Assembly: GCA_964586595.1 (NCBI GenBank)
Contig: CAZPHB010000004.1
Coordinates: 62,001-126,000 of the forward strand
Source of the DNA: REEB481 sp964586595
Lineage (GTDB): Bacteria; Bacteroidota; Bacteroidia; NS11-12g; UBA955
Reading direction: 5' to 3'
Length of the DNA: 64,000 nucleotides
In this document: positions 41,427-49,610 of the stretch, in pieces
Position numbering within the stretch: the first letter of the stretch is position 1
Layout of the letters: each line of letters starts with the position of its first letter
The notes under the pieces: generated by a model
The model's input: the letters and a program-made list of their open reading frames with translations, nothing else
Told to the model about the DNA's origin: nothing
Databases searched by the model: none
Translations under genes and position numbers: made by a program

Positions 41427-42968
41427 TCAAGAAAGTCCGGCCTTCTGGCGAAGCCGCAATACAATAAACTCCGCAGGCTTTGTAGGTGCGAAGCCAATCA
41501 GCAAATTGAAATAACCAGTGGTAAGCTCTTGATGTGTGGTGGTTTCCCGGTCACATTTCACGAAGTATGCATCTTCGGGCCGATTTCCCGGAAAGGCGCC
41601 AGCCTGAAACATATCCCACATAAAACGTTCCACTTGCTGTTTGATTTTACTCCATAATGGTTCATCATTCGCTTCAAAAAGGGCCCATGTGATGCCTTTT
41701 GAAACGCTGTCTTCTATGAATAACGCTGTTCTTCGCACCGATAAATACTTGTACTCCCCTTCAGCAAATAATGTGCGGGCGCCCCAAACAGCAAAACGCT
41801 GATCAGGCAAATTCCGAATCACATTTACTCCTTTGATATTCAGCGATTCCTGCGAGGAAATGCTCAGTATCGGCTGCAAACCTTTGATACCTTTTAATAA
41901 AGCTGAACTTCCCGCAGGAGGTTTCCACACGCCATACTTGGCATCGGTAGCAGCGATGATACCGGCGGCTGCGCCACAGGCCACAAAACAGTCATCGCGG
42001 CCATGTTGCAGCACATCCTGCTGTACCAATCGAGGAACATACACCGCCGCGTTGCATGTTTCAGGCCCCTGTATTCTGAGCAGTTCATTGGCCGGATGCT
42101 GCGCGCTGCCGGACCAGTTTGCCGGAGGGTCTATCAGCAGTATGGCTCTTTGGTCCCTGCAAAGTTCCAACGCAGCCCTGTAAACAGAGGGTTCCGTATG
42201 GCCGTTTTTTTGCGCCGGAGGAATGCAGAGCAAATTGAACCCGTCGCCCTGTTTCAACGCATATATTCCTTGCCCGTCGGCCCCGTTTTTCAGATAATCT
42301 GACGCTGCCAGTGCCGGTCCATCCTGCCCTCCCGTTGCCTGAACTGCCGACTGATTCATCAAAGGCATTGCGGCGGGTAACACATAAGTTGGGCCCGGTT
42401 TCACGGCGCGTATCAACCGCGAGTGTGACGACAATACGTCAGGGAGAAATACTGCATCTCCCGGTGTGAGGCTGACCTCTGGAAACACCTCTGAAAGTTG
42501 CCCCCGCTCGAATACATGTAAGCGAAACCGCGGCATAGCAGATGCACGCTTCAGCCAACGTTTTATTCCTTTTGGAGCAGCATCCCATAACATCACCTGC
42601 ACAGACAAATCATTGCCCCAAAGCCCCTCGCTGGTCGCCTCTAGTTTGAGCGTGTTTTGCGGATTTATTGCGATTGGAAGGTTGATTTGTGCGCGGCTTG
42701 CTCCGGCACCTGCAAGGCGAAGAATCAAAGCTTGCCGGCCACCATTTGTGAAATAATCTTGAACAGCATAGGCCAGCATATGTTCTGCCGCCAGACCGCC
42801 GAATATGTGTTCAAAAGTCGCATAATCAGAAATTAGGGTAGGTATGCCCACCGGGCCTTTGCGTGTAGAACCCACAAAAGCCGTCAGCGCTGTTTCGGCC
42901 GGAAAAATTGTTTGATAATGTACATATTCTTCAATGTAGATTCCCGGTGTGTGAATATCCAAAGGCAT
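41427..42968 (-). CDS. Phage-type tail sheath protein, orphan
   Basis: A 513-residue contractile-sheath protein. It opens with the sheath N-terminus HTPGIYIEEYVHYQTIFPAE, TALTAFVGSTRKGP, and closes with the C-terminal sheath domain (SKGITWALFEANDEPLWSKI, then EDAYFVKCDRETTTHQEL and GYFNLLIGFAPTKPAEFIVL). Sheaths of this type belong to contractile phage tails and to extracellular contractile injection systems. No tube, baseplate, spike or ATPase gene is next to it in this window. It lies outside attR, so it belongs to the chromosome, not to the element. It seems full-length and intact. Confidence 0.88.
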   Translation of the reverse strand: MPLDIHTPGIYIEEYVHYQTIFPAETALTAFVGSTRKGPVGIPTLISDYATFEHIFGGLAAEHMLAYAVQDYFTNGGRQALILRLAGAGASRAQINLPIAINPQNTLKLEATSEGLWGNDLSVQVMLWDAAPKGIKRWLKRASAMPRFRLHVFERGQLSEVFPEVSLTPGDAVFLPDVLSSHSRLIRAVKPGPTYVLPAAMPLMNQSAVQATGGQDGPALAASDYLKNGADGQGIYALKQGDGFNLLCIPPAQKNGHTEPSVYRAALELCRDQRAILLIDPPANWSGSAQHPANELLRIQGPETCNAAVYVPRLVQQDVLQHGRDDCFVACGAAAGIIAATDAKYGVWKPPAGSSALLKGIKGLQPILSISSQESLNIKGVNVIRNLPDQRFAVWGARTLFAEGEYKYLSVRRTALFIEDSVSKGITWALFEANDEPLWSKIKQQVERFMWDMFQAGAFPGNRPEDAYFVKCDRETTTHQELTTGYFNLLIGFAPTKPAEFIVLRLRQKAGLS

Positions 42969-43117
42969 AAAGCAGTTTCATTAAACCTGCACGCGCATGA
43001 ACATACAAGTCCAAACAGGCGTTGCACTCAAACATAGCAAATTTCTGTTTCATTAAAGACGCACGTCTGTGCTCAGGAACCTTTTTAGACCATTGGCTTA
43101 TTTCGGCACAACAATCT

Positions 43118-46100
43118 TCAGCGCATCAAACTAAGCGAGGTTTTGGTATTGAATTCCTTGCCCTTGTAGTCTTTGTAATGTATGAGCACCACATAAACGC
43201 CATCCGGAACAGGTTTGCCCTGAACCTTTCCGTCCCAGGTAGCCTTCATGTCTGAGGTTTCAAACAACTTCTCACCCCAGCGGTTGTAGATGGCCATGTA
43301 AAACTCCTTGATGCTTCCTGCATAAACGCCAAAACGGTCGTTCACATCATCGTTATTCGGACTAAACGCATTAGGTACAAACAATGTTGGGTCAAAATCG
43401 AAACAAACATCATTGCTCCAGCTTTCCTGCAACTCGCCTCCGGTATTCGCCTGAAGGGCTTTCACGCGGTAACACTGGGCAAACCATTCCAGTCCATTCT
43501 CGTAGCTTGCGCGGGAAGGTGCCGGAAATACGTCGTAAGGCAAATAGCCTGTATTTTCCAATAGTTGACGCAGCAGCTCATAATCACTAACCGGCCAACC
43601 GCGGTAATCGGTGAACTGCACATCCACCTGATAAGGGCCCAGCTTCTTTCCACTCAACAGAACGGTGGTATGGATGGTGGTCAGCAAGGTATCTCCGCAC
43701 AGGTTCACAGCGAGTACGCGGTAATCGTAAGCATACACATCAGGCTTGACATTCTTGTCAAGGAACATGGTGGCTCCGGCACCGACTATTCCTACCTGAA
43801 CAAAAGGAGCTCCCGATCCGGTTTCCCTGCGTTCGATGAAGAAATTATTGTTGTATCGGGGCGCATTCATCAGCTCCCAGTGAACCTCAATGGCCTGGTC
43901 GTTTAAGGGCGGTGGCGTTACCGTAACCCGCTTCAGACGAATGGATGGATTATCTACAAAAACATCCAGACTGATGGTATCGCCCGAGCATCCATAGATG
44001 CTTGTTTCAAGCACCCTGATGCGCGCATTTTGTACTCCGTTCCATGTAATGCTTATGGAATTTCCTGTGGAAGTAGCTGTTGCAGTGCCACCGCTTACAA
44101 ACCACTGATAACTACTTCCGGCAAAGCCTATTACTTCGTATTGAAATGGCCCCAGTTTAGGCCAACAAACGATATCCGGACCTTGAATTGCCGAGGTTAA
44201 AGGCCGTGGCCTCACCCAAATCACCGTATCATTGACGGGGCCCGGGCAACCAGCTGCAGTGATTTCCTGAACCGATACCAAAAAACGGCCGCTGTCGGCA
44301 TAACTGAAATTGAGGTTAGGCGTTCCCTGTCCGTCGAGCACCGTATTGCCGTTCACCGTCCAACGGAACGTGCTGCCCGGAAATCCGGCAACCGAAAGCA
44401 CGCCACCACCTGTTCCCTGACATTTTTCCATGACACCGCGGATGATTGCAGGACCCGGAACCGGATGGATCACTACAGGAATTTCAACCTCTTTGCTGAG
44501 GCAGGGAATCTGGTTCACCGGATCAAACCCGGACTCACTCAGGCGTATGGCTCCATTGCCCTGTGGACCCCAGTTTACACGAATCCGCTCTGAACCCTGA
44601 CCATCGCGCAACAAACCACCGGCAACATTCCACAAGAAGCTGGTATTTGGTTTCGCAAGCACTTCATAAATCACCAGACTGTCGTAGGCACACACCGAGG
44701 CCGGGCCTTTGGGCGTTTGGCCTGTGAGCGCGTAAGATTTGGATACCGTTAATTCCATGGTATCGCCAAGACATCCATTGAGGTCTGTTTCCAACACCCG
44801 TACCTTGCCGGTTCCCGGATTCCCCCAATCCACCGTAATCTGCGGACCGTTTCCGCCACTTCGTTGCACGCCGCCGCTTACGAACCATTGATAAATAGAA
44901 CCCGGGGTTCCGGACACAGAATAAGTAAATCCATTGTTGTTCGGACATACCGACGTTGGCCCCGTAATAGCACCTGTAACGGGAAACCGTACTGATACAT
45001 CCAGGGTATCCCATCGATAACATTTCAGCCCGTTTTCAACCTTTACGTAAAGGCTACCGGCACCCATACGATTCCAGCGCACGAAGAAACTCACCGGATT
45101 CCCGGAATTGCTGATGCCTGTAACCGCACCGGAATCGGCCAGAAAACTGGTGGCAACCACGCCGGCCGGCAATGGACTCAGGGTATAACGTTCGTTTCCG
45201 TTCAGACAAACAACATCAGGACCTACGATGCTGAATTCAGGTGGGGCGGCCGACAAAAAAACGGGCAGTGTGAATGGCTTCCCGGGGCAACCTTCCGCAC
45301 TGAATTCTGTAATTGTAAGGTAACCGGTATCTGCCGAAGCCCAGTCCACCTGCACCGATGTTCCGGTATTTGAACCTGTAATGATGCCGCCGCGCACATC
45401 CCAACGCAAGGTGGTGCCGGACTGTTGTCCGGAAACGGAGTACCTGTTCCCCATGCTTTGCTGACAAACGGCTGTTGGGCCATTGATGCGCACATTGCTG
45501 GAGAATGGTCGGACGTAAATGATGAAATTCTGGTTGATAAACTTTCCCGGACATCCATCATCTACAACTTCAACAGTGAAGACATAAGGTTCTGCCCGTG
45601 CCTGGTCGCAATCGGGTTTCCAACAGAAGGTGGAAGTAACCAACCTTTTCCCAAAGCCATCCGGCAAAGTTGCCAGGGTTCCTTTGAAGCCGTTGGCACC
45701 GGAGAACATATCTCCGTAACCGCGCAGGCGAAGGTTGTCGTTCACATCACCATCTGTTGCCGAAATGGCCAGGCACCATTGTTTGCCGGGTGGTATGGTA
45801 TAGGTGAAATTGGTTGGGCTGACGACTCGGGGTTTGTTGTTTGGCCGGCAATTGATCACCAGGATTTGCATGTCCAGCCGTGTGGTACTTAAGAGTATTC
45901 CTTTTCTGTACTCCTGAACTTCTATAGCCACGGCATATCGCCCTGTATTTCGGGACATGTAGGTTGTCAGGCCGTTTAATCTGTCTATTTGCGCCAAGCC
46001 ATTGGTACCGAAGGGAAACGTAGCGTTGAAATTATTCCGGTAAACAACGTTTTGCGGGAAATTCATGATCATTTCACACCTGTCGGGGAATGGTGTGTTT

Positions 46101-46723
46101 ACGTCTGCGCCCTGCCAAGGGGTCACGAAACGATAGACCAGGGAGTCGCCATCTTCATCAACAGCGCGGTTTCTAACGGTTGTGGTGTCGTTCGCGCAGA
46201 TGAATGGAACGGGAACATCCAGGAACAAGGGTGAGCTGTTTTGCACGTCCGTGCGCGGGATGTAGGCAAAATAGGTTTGCCCCATGAACGGCCTCCCGTC
46301 GCTTCCGTTGGGAAGGTTGTTCTGATCATTACGGCAACAGCGTTCCCATTTCAAATAAAAGCCCTGGGTACTCAATGGAAGGTCGATGCTGGTGATGTAA
46401 ATCCCTTGCATCAGACAAGCTTCGGCCAACTCCGGACAATTGGTATTGCCCACCGGATTCACCTTGGTTTCTCTGTTCAGGCGAACCCGCTTTTCTTCGT
46501 AAATGTTCCGATTCTCATAAAAGGCGCAAAGCGTTATGTCGGTATCAAAATCTATAGGGCTGGTGCAGTCGCGATACACATAAATAGTGACCATGTACCG
46601 CACCTTGTTGGCCACCCTTCCGCTGTATTTGTAATGAATATAGCCGCCTACCAGGTGCGTTGCAGCAGCGGGAACCACCACAGCAAACAAAAACAGCCAT
46701 ATGAAAACCAACTTCTTCAGCAC
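43118..46723 (-). CDS. Large secreted PKD-repeat protein with gliding-motility-type (T9SS type B) C-terminus
   Basis: A 1201-residue protein. The signal peptide (~1-22) is followed by THLVGGYIHYKYSGRVANKV, the usual opening of this Bacteroidota family. The middle (~400-950) has about seven PKD-like modules with repeated ITGPTSVCPNNNGFTYSVSG-type units and a GSxYQWFVSGG core. The C-terminus has FVPNAFSPNNDDVNDRFGVY, then YNRWGEKLFETSD, the CHU_C/type B sorting domain for the type IX system. It is probably a surface adhesin or matrix protein. No catalytic domain seen. Confidence 0.9.
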   Translation of the reverse strand: MLKKLVFIWLFLFAVVVPAAATHLVGGYIHYKYSGRVANKVRYMVTIYVYRDCTSPIDFDTDITLCAFYENRNIYEEKRVRLNRETKVNPVGNTNCPELAEACLMQGIYITSIDLPLSTQGFYLKWERCCRNDQNNLPNGSDGRPFMGQTYFAYIPRTDVQNSSPLFLDVPVPFICANDTTTVRNRAVDEDGDSLVYRFVTPWQGADVNTPFPDRCEMIMNFPQNVVYRNNFNATFPFGTNGLAQIDRLNGLTTYMSRNTGRYAVAIEVQEYRKGILLSTTRLDMQILVINCRPNNKPRVVSPTNFTYTIPPGKQWCLAISATDGDVNDNLRLRGYGDMFSGANGFKGTLATLPDGFGKRLVTSTFCWKPDCDQARAEPYVFTVEVVDDGCPGKFINQNFIIYVRPFSSNVRINGPTAVCQQSMGNRYSVSGQQSGTTLRWDVRGGIITGSNTGTSVQVDWASADTGYLTITEFSAEGCPGKPFTLPVFLSAAPPEFSIVGPDVVCLNGNERYTLSPLPAGVVATSFLADSGAVTGISNSGNPVSFFVRWNRMGAGSLYVKVENGLKCYRWDTLDVSVRFPVTGAITGPTSVCPNNNGFTYSVSGTPGSIYQWFVSGGVQRSGGNGPQITVDWGNPGTGKVRVLETDLNGCLGDTMELTVSKSYALTGQTPKGPASVCAYDSLVIYEVLAKPNTSFLWNVAGGLLRDGQGSERIRVNWGPQGNGAIRLSESGFDPVNQIPCLSKEVEIPVVIHPVPGPAIIRGVMEKCQGTGGGVLSVAGFPGSTFRWTVNGNTVLDGQGTPNLNFSYADSGRFLVSVQEITAAGCPGPVNDTVIWVRPRPLTSAIQGPDIVCWPKLGPFQYEVIGFAGSSYQWFVSGGTATATSTGNSISITWNGVQNARIRVLETSIYGCSGDTISLDVFVDNPSIRLKRVTVTPPPLNDQAIEVHWELMNAPRYNNNFFIERRETGSGAPFVQVGIVGAGATMFLDKNVKPDVYAYDYRVLAVNLCGDTLLTTIHTTVLLSGKKLGPYQVDVQFTDYRGWPVSDYELLRQLLENTGYLPYDVFPAPSRASYENGLEWFAQCYRVKALQANTGGELQESWSNDVCFDFDPTLFVPNAFSPNNDDVNDRFGVYAGSIKEFYMAIYNRWGEKLFETSDMKATWDGKVQGKPVPDGVYVVLIHYKDYKGKEFNTKTSLSLMR

Positions 46724-46817
46724 AACAGCTTACAATTCTATTCCTTTCAAAATAACAAAAAAAGTGCCTAAGTGATTGCCCAAACCTTGCCAATTTTTCG
46801 CTTTAGTTTTGCAATTC

Positions 46818-47888
46818 ATGTTTTACCGGTCGGATTGTACCCATTACAAAGGCCATATTCCCTGCAAACCGCACAAGGAACACGGCCACCATTGTACGTC
46901 ATGCCCAGCCTACACCGCAGTGAGCAAGCGCATCCTCATCATCAAACTGGGCGCCATCGGAGATGTAATCCGCACCACTCCGCTCATCACGGCCTACCGC
47001 AAGCGCTACCCCAATTGCAAAATCACATGGATTACCCATTCGCCTGCGATCCTTCCTTCCGGCGCCATTGATGAAATCCTGACCCTGGACGTGAATACCG
47101 TGTTGTACGTTGCCAACACGCATTTCGACATTGCCATTTGCCTGGACAAGGAAAAAGAAGCCGGCGGATTGATGCACATGGTACAGGCCGATGAACGATA
47201 TGGATACATCCTGAAAGACGGAGAAATTCAGCCGGTGAATGAACTGGCATACCATAAATTCAAAACCGGGATGTTTGATGATGTGAGCAAGGCGAATACT
47301 TTGTCCTATCAACAGGAAATATTCGACATCTGCGGCCTGGAATACGAAGGTCAGCCTTATTTGCTCGACGCACACCGCGACAAGGGCTACCGCTGGAATT
47401 TCAGCCGTGAACGGAAAATCATTGGCCTGAACACAGGTTGCGGCGATCGTTGGACCACACGACTGTGGAGCACGGAAAAATGGATTGCTCTGATTGGCAT
47501 GATCCAGGAAGCAGGCATGCAGCCGCTGCTGCTGGGTGGTGCGCAGGAACACGCGCGCAACCAGGAACTGCATGAAGCCACCGGCGCCTGGTATCCCGGA
47601 CATTTTCCTTTGCAACAGTTCATCAACCTGATTGACCAGTGTGATTTGGTGGTTACCCAAGTCACCATGGGCATGCACCTCACCATCGGTTTGGGTAAAA
47701 ACATAGTGCTGATGAACAATATTTTCAACCCCCACGAATTCGATTTATTCGGCAAAGGAGAAATTGTTCAGCCTGAAAAACCGTGTAAATGCTTTTACCG
47801 CGGCACCTGTGTTGACGGCATCAGTTGCATGGAAACACTGAAACCCGAACAGGTGCTGGATTCCATTCAGCGCATCCTTCCAAGCTAA
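46818..47888 (+). CDS. GT9-family glycosyltransferase (heptosyltransferase-like) with Cys/His-rich N-terminus
   Basis: A 356-residue protein. From ~residue 33 it is a GT9 enzyme: RILIIKLGAIGDVIRTTPLI, then a C-terminal domain with IIGLNTGCGDRWTTRLWSTE and LVVTQVTMGMHLTIGLGKNI. These transfer heptose or related sugars to LPS core. The first 32 residues carry C7, C16, C26 and C29 with several histidines (IPCKPHKEHGHHCTSC), a metal-binding-like extension, and further cysteines end the protein (CKCFYRGTCVDGISCMETL). The ATG at 46818 is chosen over 46776 because this Cys-rich block begins there. Confidence 0.85.
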   Translation: MFYRSDCTHYKGHIPCKPHKEHGHHCTSCPAYTAVSKRILIIKLGAIGDVIRTTPLITAYRKRYPNCKITWITHSPAILPSGAIDEILTLDVNTVLYVANTHFDIAICLDKEKEAGGLMHMVQADERYGYILKDGEIQPVNELAYHKFKTGMFDDVSKANTLSYQQEIFDICGLEYEGQPYLLDAHRDKGYRWNFSRERKIIGLNTGCGDRWTTRLWSTEKWIALIGMIQEAGMQPLLLGGAQEHARNQELHEATGAWYPGHFPLQQFINLIDQCDLVVTQVTMGMHLTIGLGKNIVLMNNIFNPHEFDLFGKGEIVQPEKPCKCFYRGTCVDGISCMETLKPEQVLDSIQRILPS

Positions 47889-47891
47889 GGA

Positions 47892-47922
47892 TTTGTAAAT
47901 CCGCAGCTTCTTACTAAATTCG
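47892..47922 (+). promoter_or_regulatory. Promoter of tRNA-Met
   Basis: TTTG at 47892-47895 and TAAATTCG at 47915-47922 with exactly 19 bases between, close to the Bacteroidota consensus. The tRNA starts 12 bases downstream. Confidence 0.6.
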
Positions 47923-47933
47923 CGCCCTCGTTT

Positions 47934-48007
47934 GGCGAGGTAGCTCAGATGGTTAGAGCGTAGGATTCATAACCCTAAGGTCGGCGGTTCGATCCCGCTC
48001 CTCGCTA
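47934..48007 (+). tRNA. tRNA-Met (anticodon CAT)
   Basis: A 74-base cloverleaf: acceptor GGCGAGG with CCTCGCT (a terminal G-U), D stem GCTC/GAGC, anticodon loop TTCATAA with anticodon CAT, T loop TTCGATC. The sequence resembles the elongator rather than the initiator type; an Ile(CAU) identity is not fully excluded. CCA is not encoded. A strong terminator follows at 48020. Confidence 0.92.
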
Positions 48008-48019
48008 CAAAAGATTCCG

Positions 48020-48044
48020 GAGGCCGTTATGGCCTCTTTTTTTT
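48020..48044 (+). terminator. Terminator of tRNA-Met, copy 1
   Basis: GAGGCC-GTTAT-GGCCTC followed by eight T. The 36 bases 48009-48044 recur at 48505-48540 with one change. Confidence 0.85.
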
Positions 48045-48062
48045 GAGGATTCATATCCGTCC
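48045..48062 (+). repeat. 18-bp direct repeat, copy 1, before the GIY-YIG ORF
   Basis: GAGGATTCATATCCGTCC, identical to 48419-48436 after the GIY-YIG ORF. It resembles the anticodon arm of the adjacent tRNA-Met (AGGATTCATAACC). Confidence 0.7.
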
Positions 48063-48138
48063 GGCCGTATCCTGACGGACGGAGGTTAACGATTATGAAA
48101 AATTCCATTTTTAGAAGCATTTTGCTCAAAAAGCATTT

Positions 48139-48408
48139 ATGGATGAATACGTTGTTTATTGCTTATGGTCATTGAAATTTGATAAAATCTATATTGGATA
48201 CAGTGGAAACCTGATTGAACGCATCAAATCGCACAATTCCCTCTCAACGAGTGGCTACACGTTGCGCTATCGCCCTTGGATTGTGATTCATGTGGAATTT
48301 TTCAACAATAAGCGAGAAGCGATAATTCGTGAAAAGTATTTAAAATCATCACGTGGTCGAGCTTTTGTCAGACAATTGATTGAAGTCCATCATGAGATCT
48401 TCCGGTGA
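48139..48408 (+). CDS. GIY-YIG nuclease domain protein
   Basis: An 89-residue single-domain GIY-YIG protein. The first two strands are YVVYCLWSL (the GIY place) and KIYIGYSGNL (YIG), then the catalytic arginine in IERIKSHN, and the conserved glutamate in FFNNKREAIIREKYLKSSRG. Proteins of this size and type are common in Bacteroidota near tRNA and rRNA genes; their biological role is not settled, and they may be mobile nucleases. It is enclosed by copies of the tRNA-tail and terminator (see the repeats at 48045 and 48419). Confidence 0.88.
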   Translation: MDEYVVYCLWSLKFDKIYIGYSGNLIERIKSHNSLSTSGYTLRYRPWIVIHVEFFNNKREAIIREKYLKSSRGRAFVRQLIEVHHEIFR

Positions 48409-48418
48409 TTACTATTCG

Positions 48419-48540
48419 GAGGATTCATATCCGTCCATCCGTGTCCTTCCGGATCCGGACGGACGGACGGCGGTTCAATCCCTGCGGCGCTGACGGACAG
48501 CTAAAAAAGATTCTGGAGGCCGTTATGGCCTCTTTTTTTT
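48419..48540 (+). repeat. Degenerate tRNA-tail copy with second terminator
   Basis: It begins with the 18-bp repeat (48419-48436), passes through a GC-rich stretch of CCGTCC/GGACGG inverted repeats, then GGCGGTTCAATCCC (48470-48483), similar to the T arm of tRNA-Met (GGCGGTTCGATCCC), and ends with the 36-base terminator copy. It cannot fold into a full tRNA. Confidence 0.65.
48516..48540 (+). terminator. Terminator, copy 2
   Basis: GAGGCC-GTTAT-GGCCTC plus eight T, the same hairpin as at 48020-48044. The remaining gap to the regulator at 48706 shows nothing further that I recognise. Confidence 0.8.
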
Positions 48541-48705
48541 GAACAAGTTCAGGCAACAGGTATGGCCTGTTCACCAACCCGGCTGCACGTTTTTTCACCT
48601 GATGCGCGCCCCCTTTGCCCAAGCTTACTAATTTCGCAACCTCATTGCTGCAAAGAATCAGAGCGTCTTCCATGACCCAGAACCCACCCAACGCCGAACC
48701 CGACC

Positions 48706-49389
48706 ATGGCTAAAATGTATCAAAATACTTTTTCCATTGACAACGTCATTCTGGGCTTTGATGCTGGAGCACTGAAGATTTTGTTGATTGAACGCGCCGA
48801 AGAAGCCTTCATTGGTCGCATGGCGCTGCCCGGCAATCTGGTGCGTGAAGATGAAAACCTGGACGACGGCGCTGCGCGGATCCTGTTGGAATTAACCGGA
48901 TTGGAAGAAGCACACCTTGAACAACTTTATACTTTTGGTGATGTACAACGACATCCCTTGGGCAGGGTAATCACGGTAGCCTACTACTCGCTGATCAGAA
49001 TTTCAAATTACAACCTGCATCCGAGATCCTCCTTCGCGCGAAAAGCTGTTTGGGTGAATGTATTGGAATTGCCGGATTTGGCCTTCGACCACAATCAAAT
49101 TGTCAAACAGGCACTGGAGCGCATCAGGGGGAAACTGCGCTACCGCCCCATTGGATTTGAACTGCTCCCTGAAAATTTCACCCTGCGTCAACTTCAGGAA
49201 CTCTATGAATCCATTCTGCAAATCAGCCTGGATACCCGGAACTTTAGAAAAAAAATTCTGAGCTACGATTTCCTGGTAGAAACCGGCGAAAAGCAAAAAC
49301 AGGTATCCCACCGCGCAGCCAAGCTTTACCGCTTCGACAAAAGAAGGTATGGCGAACTGGAACAACTTGGCTTTAATTTCGATTTGTAA
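48706..49389 (+). CDS. Nudix-type transcriptional regulator (NrtR/AraR-like)
   Basis: A 227-residue protein with an N-terminal Nudix-like domain (YQNTFSIDNVILGFDAGALK, then GNLVREDENLDDGAARILLE) and a C-terminal winged helix (~145-227, FTLRQLQELYESILQISLDT). The Nudix box has lost the REUXEE acidic residues (RILLELTG), so hydrolysis is unlikely; in this group the domain senses a ligand, in Bacteroidota often a sugar-derived one. It heads the glycan-use locus on the same strand, with an inverted repeat between it and the first glycosidase gene. It is the likely local regulator. Confidence 0.85.
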   Translation: MAKMYQNTFSIDNVILGFDAGALKILLIERAEEAFIGRMALPGNLVREDENLDDGAARILLELTGLEEAHLEQLYTFGDVQRHPLGRVITVAYYSLIRISNYNLHPRSSFARKAVWVNVLELPDLAFDHNQIVKQALERIRGKLRYRPIGFELLPENFTLRQLQELYESILQISLDTRNFRKKILSYDFLVETGEKQKQVSHRAAKLYRFDKRRYGELEQLGFNFDL

Positions 49390-49455
49390 TCGACTCCTAA
49401 CATTGCCCGATATTTCATGTAAAAATCTTCTTAAGTCATGGTTAAGAATTTTGGC

Positions 49456-49476
49456 TTATTGTAAAATTAACAATAA
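49456..49476. promoter_or_regulatory. Putative regulator operator over the glycan-locus promoter
   Basis: TTATTGT and ACAATAA form a perfect 7-bp inverted repeat with a 7-base AT spacer. It sits between a -33-like TTTG (49450-49453) and a -7-like TAACTTG (49474-49480), so a bound protein would block transcription. Confidence 0.55.
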
Positions 49477-49610
49477 CTTGCCGCGCAATGAACATGCTGC
49501 TCCGCAATTCATCCACGCGAATAACCGCCGTAGCGGAGCTGTTTTCCTTTGGAACTCGCTTATCAGCTAGTGTACATGACACAAGCAAAACAAAGGGCCT
49601 GAACAATTGC

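Noticed and set aside
41427..42968. Tail sheath as part of the integrated element
   Set aside because: It lies to the right of the attR core repeat, so it is outside the inserted DNA.
48425..48691. An 88-codon minus-strand ORF before the Nudix regulator
   Set aside because: It translates the terminator and the tRNA-derived repeat; no real protein features.
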